41,145 nucleotides of DNA from Methanocorpusculaceae archaeon UBA425 (lineage in GTDB: Archaea > Halobacteriota > Methanomicrobia > Methanomicrobiales > Methanocorpusculaceae): positions 111,903-153,047 of the forward strand of contig DAWV01000021.1 of NCBI GenBank assembly GCA_002506085.1. Reading direction: 5' to 3'. The translations under genes were made by a program, and so were the position numbers. Below the pieces are notes generated by a model that saw nothing but the letters and a program-made list of their open reading frames with translations, had not been told where the DNA came from and did no database searches. This document shows positions 7,183 to 13,912 of the stretch, piece by piece. How positions within the stretch are numbered: the stretch's first letter is position 1; each line of letters opens with the position of its first letter.

Positions 7183-7458
7183 TCAATAGCGTTTGTGTGC
7201 ATCGCCGATCGTGCCGAAAAATGAAACACAGACACGTTTTTTCTCCCTGTCTATTCGGTAAATTGCCGTATAAGATCGGCCGATATGGATCCGGTATTTA
7301 TTCTCCCGTCCCTTGATTTTCTCCTTATCTCCGCCGATGCCTGGATAGGGATTCAGGGAAAGCGCGTTCAGCCCTGCCAGACAGCGGTTAAATTCGTCCT
7401 CGGACAGTTCGTGTAAAAATGCATCTGCTTCATCCAAAAGAAAAACAGAAAACGTCAC
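7183..7458 (-). CDS. RelE/ParE-family mRNA interferase toxin
   Basis: This 91-residue protein has the RelE fold signatures: an N-terminal FSVFLLDEADAFLHEL helix region, a central RENKYRIHIGRSYTAIYRID strand pair and a C-terminal VSFFGTIGDAHKRY. RelE toxins cut mRNA in the ribosomal A site; this family normally carries basic catalytic residues in the central strands and a C-terminal Tyr or His, compatible with the Arg/His/Tyr seen. The start overlaps the antitoxin stop by four bases. The paired, truncated paralogue at 6557-6868 shows the module was duplicated nearby. Confidence 0.85.
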   Translation of the reverse strand: MTFSVFLLDEADAFLHELSEDEFNRCLAGLNALSLNPYPGIGGDKEKIKGRENKYRIHIGRSYTAIYRIDREKKRVCVSFFGTIGDAHKRY

Positions 7459-7739
7459 GCTTTCTTATGCTCGGCGGCGTAACGTTTCATTGATTCCTCA
7501 AGACTCACATACCTGTTTTCAAAATCGGCATCGGCGATCCGCTCCTTCTCCTCCAGCTCATCCATATCGATATCATCGATACAGGGGATCGATGCATGCT
7601 GCTCTTTCTCTTCCAGTGCCTTAATCGATTCGGCGACCACGTCTCCATACGTCTGATTCCCGCGCCGCAGAGATACGATCTTTCGGTGAACATCCGCAGA
7701 GACGGTCACGGACTTCTTCTGTTGTTCAACTGCCTGCAT
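7455..7739 (-). CDS. RelB/VapB-like antitoxin
   Basis: This 94-residue protein has an N-terminal SVTVSADVHRKIVSLRRGNQ DNA-binding-like segment followed by YGDVVAESIKALEE, typical of short archaeal antitoxins. Its acidic C-terminal tail (DIDMDELEEKERIADADFEN) would wrap the toxin. It is first in the two-gene operon with the RelE-like toxin, with a 4-base overlap. Such antitoxins usually repress their own promoter, but no clear operator is visible upstream of 7739. Confidence 0.82.
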   Translation of the reverse strand: MQAVEQQKKSVTVSADVHRKIVSLRRGNQTYGDVVAESIKALEEKEQHASIPCIDDIDMDELEEKERIADADFENRYVSLEESMKRYAAEHKKA

Positions 7740-7793
7740 ATTACAAAATAATGGGGGGTATGAGATAATAGTTTTTCTCCATAGAGTAAATGA

Positions 7794-7955
7794 TGCAATA
7801 AGAAACTCCTGAAAGGTTCAAAGCTCAAGATCCATCGATTACACGTCTCAATGACATACACATTGTTCTATCAAATCGACGACGAGAATAAACCGGTTCT
7901 TGTTCTCGATGTGATGGGGATAAATCAGGCTCACAGCAAATACAGCGTACTCTAA
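7794..7955 (+). pseudogene. Second type of RelE-like toxin remnant
   Basis: After an in-frame TGA at 7791-7793, the frame KKLLKGSKLKIHRLHVS, then TYTLFYQIDDENKPVLVLDV and a TAA at 7953-7955 resembles the C-terminal half of RelE-superfamily toxins (LKGS motif, a Y-x-L-F-Y-x-I-D strand, then VLDV). It differs clearly from the RelE-like gene at 7183-7458, so it is a separate decayed toxin. No start, N-terminal half or antitoxin is present. Confidence 0.55.
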
Positions 7956-8421
7956 CATTTTTTTACAAAAGAGGAAGGGATCCCCTGAAACATTATTTGA
8001 AAACTTTGTAAAGCGACCCGCGGTGGAGATATCCTATTATTGAAATTTAGATGAGCAGTGCAAGTGGCTCAACTATTTCCAAAAATCTTATCTGCCCACT
8101 AACGATATTTTCCATCGTTCCGGGATCACTATATCCATATCGAGCAGGATTATTTTGGTTGTGGCCTCCTCGTAAATCTTTGATTTGCGTTTTGTTTTCG
8201 TGGATTTCGTGTGATGGCCCCTCCAATAAAAATGAACCCCGTACACGATCCCGACGTACGCCCATAACACGAAAAAGAGTATATATCCCGGAGATCCATC
8301 CCGGGATATGATCGTTGAGCGATGTGCGTCTTTATCCAGCACACCGCTTCTCCAGGACCCCTGTCTGCAGATGCCGGACGCATTCACGCGCCGCATTTCT
8401 GTCTGCTGAAGCTTTGGATGC
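7956..8421. other. Gene-poor stretch with a GGATATCC element
   Basis: This holds a copy of the GCGGTGGAGATATCCTATT element at 8016-8039 and a bare AAATCTTTGATTTGCG module half at about 8173. A minus-strand frame at 8088-8396 contains one hydrophobic segment (GYILFFVLWAYVGIVYGVHF), which could be the remnant of a membrane protein. Its C-terminus runs into repeat sequence, so no gene is called. Confidence 0.4.
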
Positions 8422-8715
8422 TTAGGGTCTGCGCTCTTTTTTCCGGCGCTCTTCCTCCAGTTCCTCTTCGCGCCATTTGTTCATTTCCTTAATGACGATC
8501 CGGCGCTGGAGTTCGGACGGTTTGATGCCTTCCTTTTTTGCATGGCGGTAGAACCATTCCTTGTTTTTCATCGGGATCCTGGTTGAGATCCGGCCGTTGT
8601 ATTCGACGGGCGTTTCCATGATGACCTGGCTCATTTTGAGACAGATCTTCGTATGCGTACTTGAGTTCAGGTTGGAGCCTGACTCTTCCATTTTTTCATT
8701 ACTTTTTTCAGTCAT
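8422..8715 (-). CDS. Small ribbon-helix-helix-like hypothetical protein
   Basis: This 97-residue protein starts at MTEKSNEKMEES; I prefer this ATG (8715) because AAGGA lies six to eight bases upstream, whereas the earlier ATG at 8742 has no such site. The N-terminal third is polar and probably disordered. Residues about 45-80 (GRISTRIPMKNKEWFYRHAK, GIKPSELQRRIVIKEM) fit a strand followed by two helices, as in DNA-binding ribbon-helix-helix proteins. The C-terminus is a highly charged Glu/Arg/Lys helix. A candidate structured RNA or long leader lies directly upstream on the same strand. Confidence 0.6.
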   Translation of the reverse strand: MTEKSNEKMEESGSNLNSSTHTKICLKMSQVIMETPVEYNGRISTRIPMKNKEWFYRHAKKEGIKPSELQRRIVIKEMNKWREEELEEERRKKERRP

Positions 8716-8999
8716 TAGAATTCCTTGCCTATTCATCGGCATGGTGTTCTACGTCGATGCATGCCGATTTACCCAGCGGCATACCTTTTCCTGCTGACCC
8801 GGGAGAGGAGCTAAAGCGTCCTCTTCCGGGATTTTTCCGTTGACCGGCACGATTCCCATGCCTGGTGTTCACCGGGCTGATGAAAAAGGCTTGAGGGTTC
8901 ACCCGTGGCAGAGGGGATAGTAAGGTAATGCGGGATCCCATGCCTCTAGCAACTCGCCGTCCAATAGGACTCGTGCTCGGGCTAGCCCAGGCTGTTTTT
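8716..8999 (-). other. Candidate structured RNA or leader upstream of the 97-residue gene
   Basis: This 284-bp stretch lacks a convincing gene but is rich in pairing. CCCGGGAGAGGA (8798-8809) pairs with TCCTCTTCCGGG (8819-8830) at 11 of 12 positions. TCGGCATG (8736-8743) pairs perfectly with CATGCCGA (8760-8767). The self-complementary stretches GGGATCCC and GGGCTAGCCC occur near 8935 and 8980. Its composition is unlike the palindromic modules nearby. I do not recognise RNase P, SRP or another known RNA in it; a decayed group II intron is one idea. Confidence 0.4.
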
Positions 9000-9309
9000 C
9001 ACTTGCCTGATGTTGTTAATACTTAGTTGGTTTTTTAGATATTTAATGGTTATTTTTTGTGTATTACGATAATTTTATGGGTATTTGTCTGTTTTAGTGT
9101 TGAGATTCGTTCTAAGATGTTATAAACCCCTGACCGCGCGGTGCGATAATGCCCCGGGTTTTTGCAGTAAGGCGGTGGTCAGTGGGAGGTGGGGGGGTTA
9201 TGGATGGTAAAATTTTTGTTATCTTATATAGGGTTTTTGGTTTTTTGAGAGGTGTGTTTTTTTGGGTGTTATTTCGTGCCGGAAGGAGGAGCGCGGGGGC
9301 GGGCCGTCC
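9000..9309. other. Gene-free stretch
   Basis: No gene is recognised. It contains AT-rich sequence (9005-9120), a variant of the GACCGCGCGGTG motif at 9131-9143 and a G-rich, T-rich stretch that opens short meaningless frames. Confidence 0.4.
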
Positions 9310-9450
9310 CTTTAGGGGCGGCCTCAGCTGAGGCGGGTTGGACGCTGAAAGCGGCCAACCTCAGCAAAGCAAACCAAAGGTTTGCGACCGTGGGTTGGAC
9401 ACGAAGTGGACGACCAAAGCTTGAGCAAGTCGATAGACTTGCGAACGGGT
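9310..9450. repeat. Palindromic module cluster
   Basis: Modules here include GGGTTGGACGCTGAAAGCGG followed by CCAACCTCAGC, GCAAACC-AAA-GGTTTGC, a GGTTGGACAC-GAA-GTGGACGACC hairpin and GCAAGTC-GATA-GACTTGC. The last one begins the 170-bp block that is repeated at 12549-12719. Confidence 0.85.
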
Positions 9451-9591
9451 GTGCTGCGTGAGGGGGCGGATCTACATTTTCGTGTGTACATGGACCACTC
9501 TTTTTCAGGTGATGAAACGAATCAGGATTGCCATTATGGATTTTTGGATGTACTTTGGTTTCGTGTGTGGGATTCTTCAGATGTAAACATC
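9423..9591. repeat. 170-bp dispersed block, copy A
   Basis: This matches 12549-12719 closely, and its last ~50 bases (TTGGATGTACTTTGGTTTCG through GATGTAAACATC) also match 13609-13653. After GATGTAAACATC copy A continues directly into ATCACACTAAATTCAC, whereas the copy ending at 12719 is interrupted there by a 55-bp module. It is non-coding. Confidence 0.85.
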
Positions 9592-9667
9592 ATCACACTA
9601 AATTCACAAAAAATCCCACAAAAACACGAAAATCAATAAGATTGGGTTATAGGCAAATCCACGTAGT

Positions 9668-9945
9668 ACCCTCCCCCGTCCCCTTCGCAAACTTTCAGTT
9701 TGCTCAGCTGAGGTCGGACGCTTTCAGCGTCCAACCCGCCCACACAAAACCCACATATTCGCAAACCTTCGGTTTAGTCGCAAGTCTATCGACTTGCTCG
9801 GCTAAGGGACCTAAAGGTCCCCGCCTCAGCTGAGGTCGGCCGCTTTCAGCGTCCAACCCGCCAACGAAATGCACAAAAAGGGGGACAGGGGTGGAGGAAT
9901 GGAAAGAAATCAAGTGCGCACATCAGGAAATGTATTGTTGGGTGT
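9668..9945. repeat. Dispersed block with embedded modules, copy A
   Basis: The flanks (ACCCTCCCCCGTCCCC at the left; AGGGGGACAGGGGTGGAGG and AAGTGCGCACATCAGG at the right) match 12905-13128, and the left and central parts match 13731-13858. The embedded hairpin modules differ between copies. Copy A has extra GCAAGTC-TATC-GACTTGC and GGGACCTAAAGGTCCC hairpins where the copy at 12905 has a single different one. Confidence 0.8.
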
Positions 9946-10156
9946 GGAAGCATGAGTTTATTTAACCGCGAATCTCCGCGAATTAACGCGAATCGCATTT
10001 TCCTTACGTTCGGGTGCTCTGCTTCGGCTGATCGCCTACGCAGAATCGCACCCTCTCTTGAAAAATGCTGGTGAAAAAACCCGCGTGCGGGTTTTTCTTA
10101 TATTCCATTTCTATCTCAATATGTGTAAAAGAGGAGGTATGATTCCTTTTTTTGAT
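9946..10156. other. Intergenic stretch with CGCGAAT repeats
   Basis: AACCGCGAATCTCCGCGAAT, followed by a further CGCGAAT unit, occurs at 9964-9997 and a similar tract lies at 41078-41110. An AAAAACCCGCGTGCGGGTTTTT hairpin-like sequence at about 10076-10096, followed by a T-rich stretch, could be a terminator-like hairpin. No gene is recognised. Confidence 0.45.
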
Positions 10157-10336
10157 TTGGGGTGCGGGAGGTGACTGCGGGGTGAGCCGTCAGGCTCGCC
10201 CTCAGCTGAGCAAGTCCTGGAGCGAAGCGAAAGGGACTTGCGATCCGGCGCGGAGGCGGGGTGAGCCGTCAGGCTCGCCCTCAGCTGAGCAAATCTCTGA
10301 TTTGCGAGCCCGACGCGGTGGGGATATCCTCTTTGC
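10157..10336. repeat. Compound element: head, modules and GGATATCC tail
   Basis: A head (GGGGTGCGGGAGGTGACTGC) is followed by GGTGAGCC-GTCA-GGCTCGCC hairpins (twice), GCAAGTC...GACTTGC and GCAAATC-TCT-GATTTGC, and then the tail GACGCGGTGGGGATATCC. The same head and tail meet with no modules between them at 13209-13268 and with one module at 13913-14020, so this copy is an expanded form. Confidence 0.75.
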
Positions 10337-10389
10337 TGATGCCGCTCCCACAGGCGAAGCCTTCTCGTACACCCGCCGTCGTTTTGCGC

Positions 10390-10492
10390 CCAAGCGAGGG
10401 TCGAAGACCCGAGTCGGAGAGCAAGTCGACAGACTTGCGAACAAGCGAGGGTTGTAGACCTGAGTCGGAGAGCAAGTCGACAGACTTGCGAA
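10390..10492. repeat. Tandem pair of GGGTC modules
   Basis: Two consecutive ~51-bp units each read AAGCGAGGGT(C/T)G.AGACC, GAGTCGGAGAGCAAGTC and GACAGACTTGCGAA. They match the unit at position 1 and those in the 5.1-5.5 kb array. Confidence 0.85.
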
Positions 10493-10536
10493 CCCCCTTC
10501 CCGGTGAACAGGATCGAATTTGTTTAAGCGGGATTT

Positions 10537-10780
10537 TTTGGATGTACTTCGGTTTCGTGTACGGCATACGTGCGGACGCATGAGAATTCCGCCGCGAATC
10601 ATTATGCTTCGCTTTGCTCTCCGACTCGGGCATTTTGTCCGCGGGCATCATATTGTTGACGTCAACAAACTGATGTGATACTCTCCATTTTACTGATTCA
10701 AACGAAATTTTCGCTGTATTCCCACCCGGCCAAAAATCCCGCCTCCATGCCAAATATCTGACTTCGAACTATCCGGTTAA
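10537..10780. repeat. 244-bp dispersed repeat, copy B
   Basis: This copy matches 3171-3414. It ends at AACTATCCGGTTAA, 30 bases before the RhuM gene's stop. Here the sequence after the shared end is not the winged-helix fragment found after copy A, so the repeat boundary is real. Confidence 0.85.
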
Positions 10781-10809
10781 ACCAGACAGTTGGGATTTCA
10801 TTTAAAAGA

Positions 10810-11889
10810 TTATCTATTTTCATTACACTCACTATCTTTACTTGAATCAGATTTAGGGATATATACTAGCTTTTTTAGCACATCTTCCAACTCATCTTCA
10901 TCCTGCGCAGTTTCCCGCTCCAGCTCCCGTGCCTCGAACACCTCGAACTCCCGGGATGCCTTACTCTTCGCCCGCTCCATCGAAACCTTCCCGGCACTCG
11001 TAAGAATACTCATATCATTCAGCCGGAGAATCGCCTCCAGCTTCACCTCCCAGTCATGCATCGTCATAACCTTCCGCGAACGTGCCTGCTGCTCCGCATA
11101 CTCCAGAAACTGATTCACCAGCGAATTCATCGTCGTGATCTCCTCGCTCGAAAGATAATTCTTCGCCGTCAAAACATCCGCCAGATGAATCTTCCCATTT
11201 GGACTCTCTTTCCATGTCGAAAGTCCCATATGCGGCAAATCGGCATTCACCCGCAAAACCATGATCTCCGCCGCCGTATGACCGTGAACCGCAAAATGGA
11301 TCTTATTCTGCACCGCTGCAAAAAACTTCTTCGCAGCAGGATGATTCTTATCATAATCCACACTCAGCGCGTAAATATCCCGAACCTTCAGATACAACCG
11401 CTTCTCTGACGCACGAATCGCACGAATCCGCTCAAGCAGCTCATCGAAATAATCCTGACCAAACCCTGCGGGCTCCTTTAAACGCTCATCATCAAGAACA
11501 AACCCTTTCACCACATACTCCTGCAAAAGCTTCGTTGCCCACTTCCTAAACTGCGTCCCGCGGGCAGACCTCGCACGATATCCTACCGCCAAAATCATCT
11601 CCAGATTATAGCAGACGATCGAACGGACGACCGACCGACCGCCCTCATCCTGCTCCACATCAAAAACCCGGGTGACTCTCTCCGGCTCAAGCTCACCCTC
11701 CTCGAAAATATTCGCAATATGTTCACTCACCGTCTTTGGCGACCTATCATACAAATCAGCAATCAAACGCTGAGATAGCCACACCGACCCCTCATACAGT
11801 CGAACCTGAACACGCGTATTCCCCCCGTCCGTATTATACAGCAGAAACTCAGATAGCTCCTCGGCAGGGGCGAGACCCTTTCCGCTCAT
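10810..11889 (-). CDS. rhuM: RhuM-family protein
   Basis: This 359-residue protein belongs to the RhuM (virulence RhuM, COG3943) family, named from a Salmonella pathogenicity-island gene of unknown biochemical role. The N-terminal part has the family's SEFLLYNTDGGNTRVQVRLY and SVWLSQRLIADLYDRSPKTV (a putative helix-turn-helix near residues 30-50). Next come YNLEMILAVGYRARSARGTQ and FRKWATKLLQEYVVKGFVLDD. The middle and C-terminal parts match the family helical domain, and a charged tail ends the protein. The length is normal. It overlaps the upstream 94-residue gene by four bases, so the two are co-translated. RhuM genes are common beside restriction or toxin-antitoxin genes. Confidence 0.92.
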   Translation of the reverse strand: MSGKGLAPAEELSEFLLYNTDGGNTRVQVRLYEGSVWLSQRLIADLYDRSPKTVSEHIANIFEEGELEPERVTRVFDVEQDEGGRSVVRSIVCYNLEMILAVGYRARSARGTQFRKWATKLLQEYVVKGFVLDDERLKEPAGFGQDYFDELLERIRAIRASEKRLYLKVRDIYALSVDYDKNHPAAKKFFAAVQNKIHFAVHGHTAAEIMVLRVNADLPHMGLSTWKESPNGKIHLADVLTAKNYLSSEEITTMNSLVNQFLEYAEQQARSRKVMTMHDWEVKLEAILRLNDMSILTSAGKVSMERAKSKASREFEVFEARELERETAQDEDELEDVLKKLVYIPKSDSSKDSECNENR

Positions 11890-12170
11890 ACATCCGCCCC
11901 AAGCTTCGAAAGAAAACCTGCCGGTCTCTTCTCTGTTTTTGCGAGATCTCCCTCAAGAACCCTGACCAACGCTTTCAGATAGGTCACTTCATCGAGCAGG
12001 CTCCAGGAGCGCAGGAGCCTCTCTTCTATTATCTCACCTTCCTTCATCAGCTCAAGCTGGTTTTTCCGATTTTCTTTCCCATTTGTATAGAGCCTGCCTG
12101 AATATACATTTTTTTTGAAAAAGAGCGGCTTTGGTTGTTCCAGAAGTGTTTTGGGAATATCATTCATCAT
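11886..12170 (-). CDS. Hypothetical protein co-transcribed with RhuM
   Basis: This 94-residue protein is not recognised. It contains a FKKNVYSGRLYTNGKENRKN strand-rich start and a helical LLRSWSLLDEVTYLKALVRV segment, with a basic C-terminus. The start at 12170 is supported by AGGAGGT seven or so bases upstream; a second ATG follows immediately and could also serve. Its stop overlaps the RhuM start by four bases. An accessory or antitoxin-like role toward RhuM is only a guess from position. Confidence 0.65.
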   Translation of the reverse strand: MMNDIPKTLLEQPKPLFFKKNVYSGRLYTNGKENRKNQLELMKEGEIIEERLLRSWSLLDEVTYLKALVRVLEGDLAKTEKRPAGFLSKLGADV

Positions 12171-12252
12171 ATCTGACCTCCTGTCCGGGTATCTCCGAAC
12201 ATATAATCAATCTATGATTTAACGCAATATAAATACCTGACCGCGCGGTGGC

Positions 12253-12505
12253 GGGGCGAAGCCTTCTCATACACCCGCCGTCGTTTATCGCCCACCATCT
12301 CCTCCCCCCCTTAGGCGAGCCCACGGGCGAAGCCTTCTCATACACCCGCGGTCGTTTTGCGCCCCCTATTTTCCTCGGTTGTGCTGCGGAGAAGGGGCGA
12401 AGCCTTCGCGTACACTCGTCGTCGTTTATCGCCCACAATCTCCCCCCTAAGGCGAGCCCCGAAGGGGCGAAGCCTTCTCATACACCCGCTGTCGTATTGC
12501 GCCCC
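12253..12505. repeat. ~70-bp tandem repeat array 1 (four units)
   Basis: Units start at about 12253, 12324, 12394 and 12464. Each has GGGGCGAAGCCTTC, then a TACACCCGC.GTCGT core, and ends TATCGCCC or TTGCGCCC, so GGGCGA/TCGCCC can pair across ~40 bases. Spacers vary. The period (70-71) is not a multiple of three, which argues against a repetitive protein. Related units lie at 10350-10392 and 13281-13561. Confidence 0.8.
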
Positions 12506-12719
12506 CCTATTTTTGCGGGTTGGACGCTGAAAGCGGACAACCTTAGCTGAGCAAGTCGATAGACTTGCGAACGGCTGTGCTGCGTGAGGGGGCGGATCTA
12601 CTTTTTCGTGTGTACAGGGACCACACTCTTTCTCAGGTGATGAAACGAATCGGGATTACCATTATGGATTTTTGGATGTACTTTGGTTTCGTGTACTGGA
12701 TTCTTCGGATGTAAACATC
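12506..12719. repeat. Module plus 170-bp dispersed block, copy B
   Basis: A module (GGGTTGGACGCTGAAAGCGG then ACAACCTTAGCTGAG) with GCAAGTC-GATA-GACTTGC leads into the block matching 9423-9591. It ends at GATGTAAACATC, where the next module is inserted. Confidence 0.85.
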
Positions 12720-12774
12720 CCCGCAAGGCAAAGCCTTGCTCAGCTAAGGTTATCGACTGTGTCTCCAACCCGCC
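12720..12774 (-). mobile_element. 55-bp double-hairpin module with empty sites elsewhere
   Basis: The insert begins CCCGCAAGGCAAAGCCTTGC and ends CCAACCCGCC; read on the minus strand it is GGCGGGTTGG...CTTAGCTGAGCAAGG-CTTT-GCCTTGC. It sits exactly between GATGTAAACATC and ATCACACTAAATTCACG. At 9580-9607 and 13642-13669 those flanks are directly joined. No target duplication is obvious. Confidence 0.8.
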
Positions 12775-12799
12775 ATCACACTAAATTCACGAAAACACG

Positions 12800-12850
12800 C
12801 AAATCAAAGATTTGCTCGGCTGAGGTCGTCCGCGTTCCGCGTCCAACCCG
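12800..12850 (-). mobile_element. 51-bp double-hairpin module
   Basis: Read on the minus strand it is CGGGTTGGACGCGGAACGCG, GACGACCTCAGCCGAG, then CAAATC-TTT-GATTTG. It interrupts a run of CACAAAAACACG-type sequence that is continuous at 9602-9633 and 13664-13696, although the exact edges are blurred by that simple sequence. Confidence 0.7.
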
Positions 12851-12920
12851 CAATCCACAAAAACACGAAAAAAGAAAAATCAGTTGGCTGTTGACCCATA
12901 TCGTACCCTCCCCCGTCCCC

Positions 12921-13050
12921 CTCGCAAACTTTCAGTTTGCTCAGCTGAGGTCGGCCGCTTTCAGCGTCCAACCCACCCACACAAAACCCACAAATTCGCA
13001 AACCTTCGGTTTGCTCGGCTGAGATCGCCGGCTGCGCCGTCAATCCGCCA
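12921..13050 (-). mobile_element. Two double-hairpin modules in a dispersed block
   Basis: The first (12921-12975) is GGTTGGACGCTGAAAGCGGC plus GCAAACT-GAA-AGTTTGC on the minus strand. It is absent from the paralogous stretch at 13741-13755, where CGTCCCCC runs straight into ACACCAAAACCCACAAATTC. The second (about 12995-13050) has GACGGC-GCA-GCCGGC and GCAAACC-GAA-GGTTTGC and is shared with 13770-13823. Confidence 0.75.
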
Positions 13051-13208
13051 ACGAAATTCACCAAAAGGGGGACAGGGGTGGAGGAATGGAAAGAAATCAA
13101 GTGCGCACATCAGGAAATGTATTGTTGATTATTTCTCTTGTGTCCACACTCCCAAATTACTTTCCTTTCAAAATACATCTCAAATATCCCATTTTCTTTT
13201 CTGAACCG

Positions 13209-13268
13209 GGGTGCGGGAGGGCGACTCCGGCGCGGAGCCCGACGCGGTGGGAATATCCTATTTGCCGC
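13209..13268 (+). repeat. Minimal compound element without modules
   Basis: The head GGGTGCGGGAGGGCGACTCC and CGGCGCGGAGCC lead directly into the tail GACGCGGTGGGAATATCC. This looks like the unexpanded form of the elements at 10157-10336 and 13913-14020. Confidence 0.65.
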
Positions 13269-13280
13269 TTTTGCTCCCGA

Positions 13281-13561
13281 GGGGCGAGCCTTCTTGTACA
13301 CCCTCCGTCGTTTATCGCCCACCATCTCCTACACATAGACGAAACAGGGGCGCAGCTTCCTCGTGAATCTGTGATCATGTACCGCCCACCTTCCCCTCAC
13401 CCTAAGGCAAGCCCCGAAGGGGCGAAGCCTCCGCGTACACCCGCTGTCGTATTGCGCCCCCTTTTTCTTCGGGTGTGCTGCGGAAAAGGGGCGCAGCATC
13501 CGCTTACCTTTACGCGAACCAAGGGCGAGCCTTCGAGTACACCCACGGTCGTTTATCGCCC
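13281..13561. repeat. ~70-bp tandem repeat array 2 (five units)
   Basis: Units begin near 13281, 13347, 13419, 13488 and 13523. They share GGGGCGAAGCC or GGGGCGCAGC starts and CGCCC ends with array 1, but several are degenerate and the last two are closer together (35 bp). Confidence 0.7.
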
Positions 13562-13570
13562 CCCCCCACC

Positions 13571-13858
13571 CTGGGGAACAGGATCGAATTTGTTCAAGTG
13601 GGATTTTTTGGATGTACTTTGGTTTCGTGTACTGGATTCTTCGGATGTAAACATCATCACACTAAATTCACGAAAATACCCACGAAAACACGAAAAAAGA
13701 AAAATCAGTTGGGTGTTGATCCATATCGTACCCTCCCCCGTCCCCCAACACCAAAACCCACAAATTCGCAAACCTTCGGTTTGCTCGGCTGAGATCGCCG
13801 GCTGCGCCGTCAATCCGCCAACGAAAATCACCAAAAGGGGGACAGGGGCGGAGCAATG
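13571..13858. repeat. Dispersed blocks, third copies
   Basis: GGAACAGGATCGAATTTGTT and what follows match 10505-10560. The GATGTAAACATCATCACACT stretch matches 9580-9600. The ACCCTCCCCCGTCCCCC to AGGGGGACAGGGG stretch matches 9668-9890 and 12905-13078. This copy lacks three modules found in its paralogues and is a natural empty-site reference. Confidence 0.8.
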
Positions 13859-13912
13859 ATGGTTTTTTTTTGCTTTTAGAGAATGAGAGAGAATCTCTCG
13901 TCTATTTTTTGG

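Noticed and set aside
6999..7235. Possible PIN-domain toxin remnant
   Set aside because: The resemblance (ICAAISQENMTFDTDYHTID) is weak, the catalytic acidic residues are not identifiable and the frame overlaps the RelE-like gene.
8088..8396. 102-codon frame with one hydrophobic segment
   Set aside because: The C-terminal third is repeat sequence and there is no recognisable family; kept only as a possible membrane-protein remnant.
8729..8941. 70-codon frame MGSRITLLSPLPRVNPQ... in the structured region
   Set aside because: Its sequence is explained by strong nucleotide inverted repeats; there is no start signal and it overlaps the leader of the next gene.
12253..13561. CRISPR array
   Set aside because: The repeats are imperfect, spacers are not unique sequences of constant length, and no cas gene is present.
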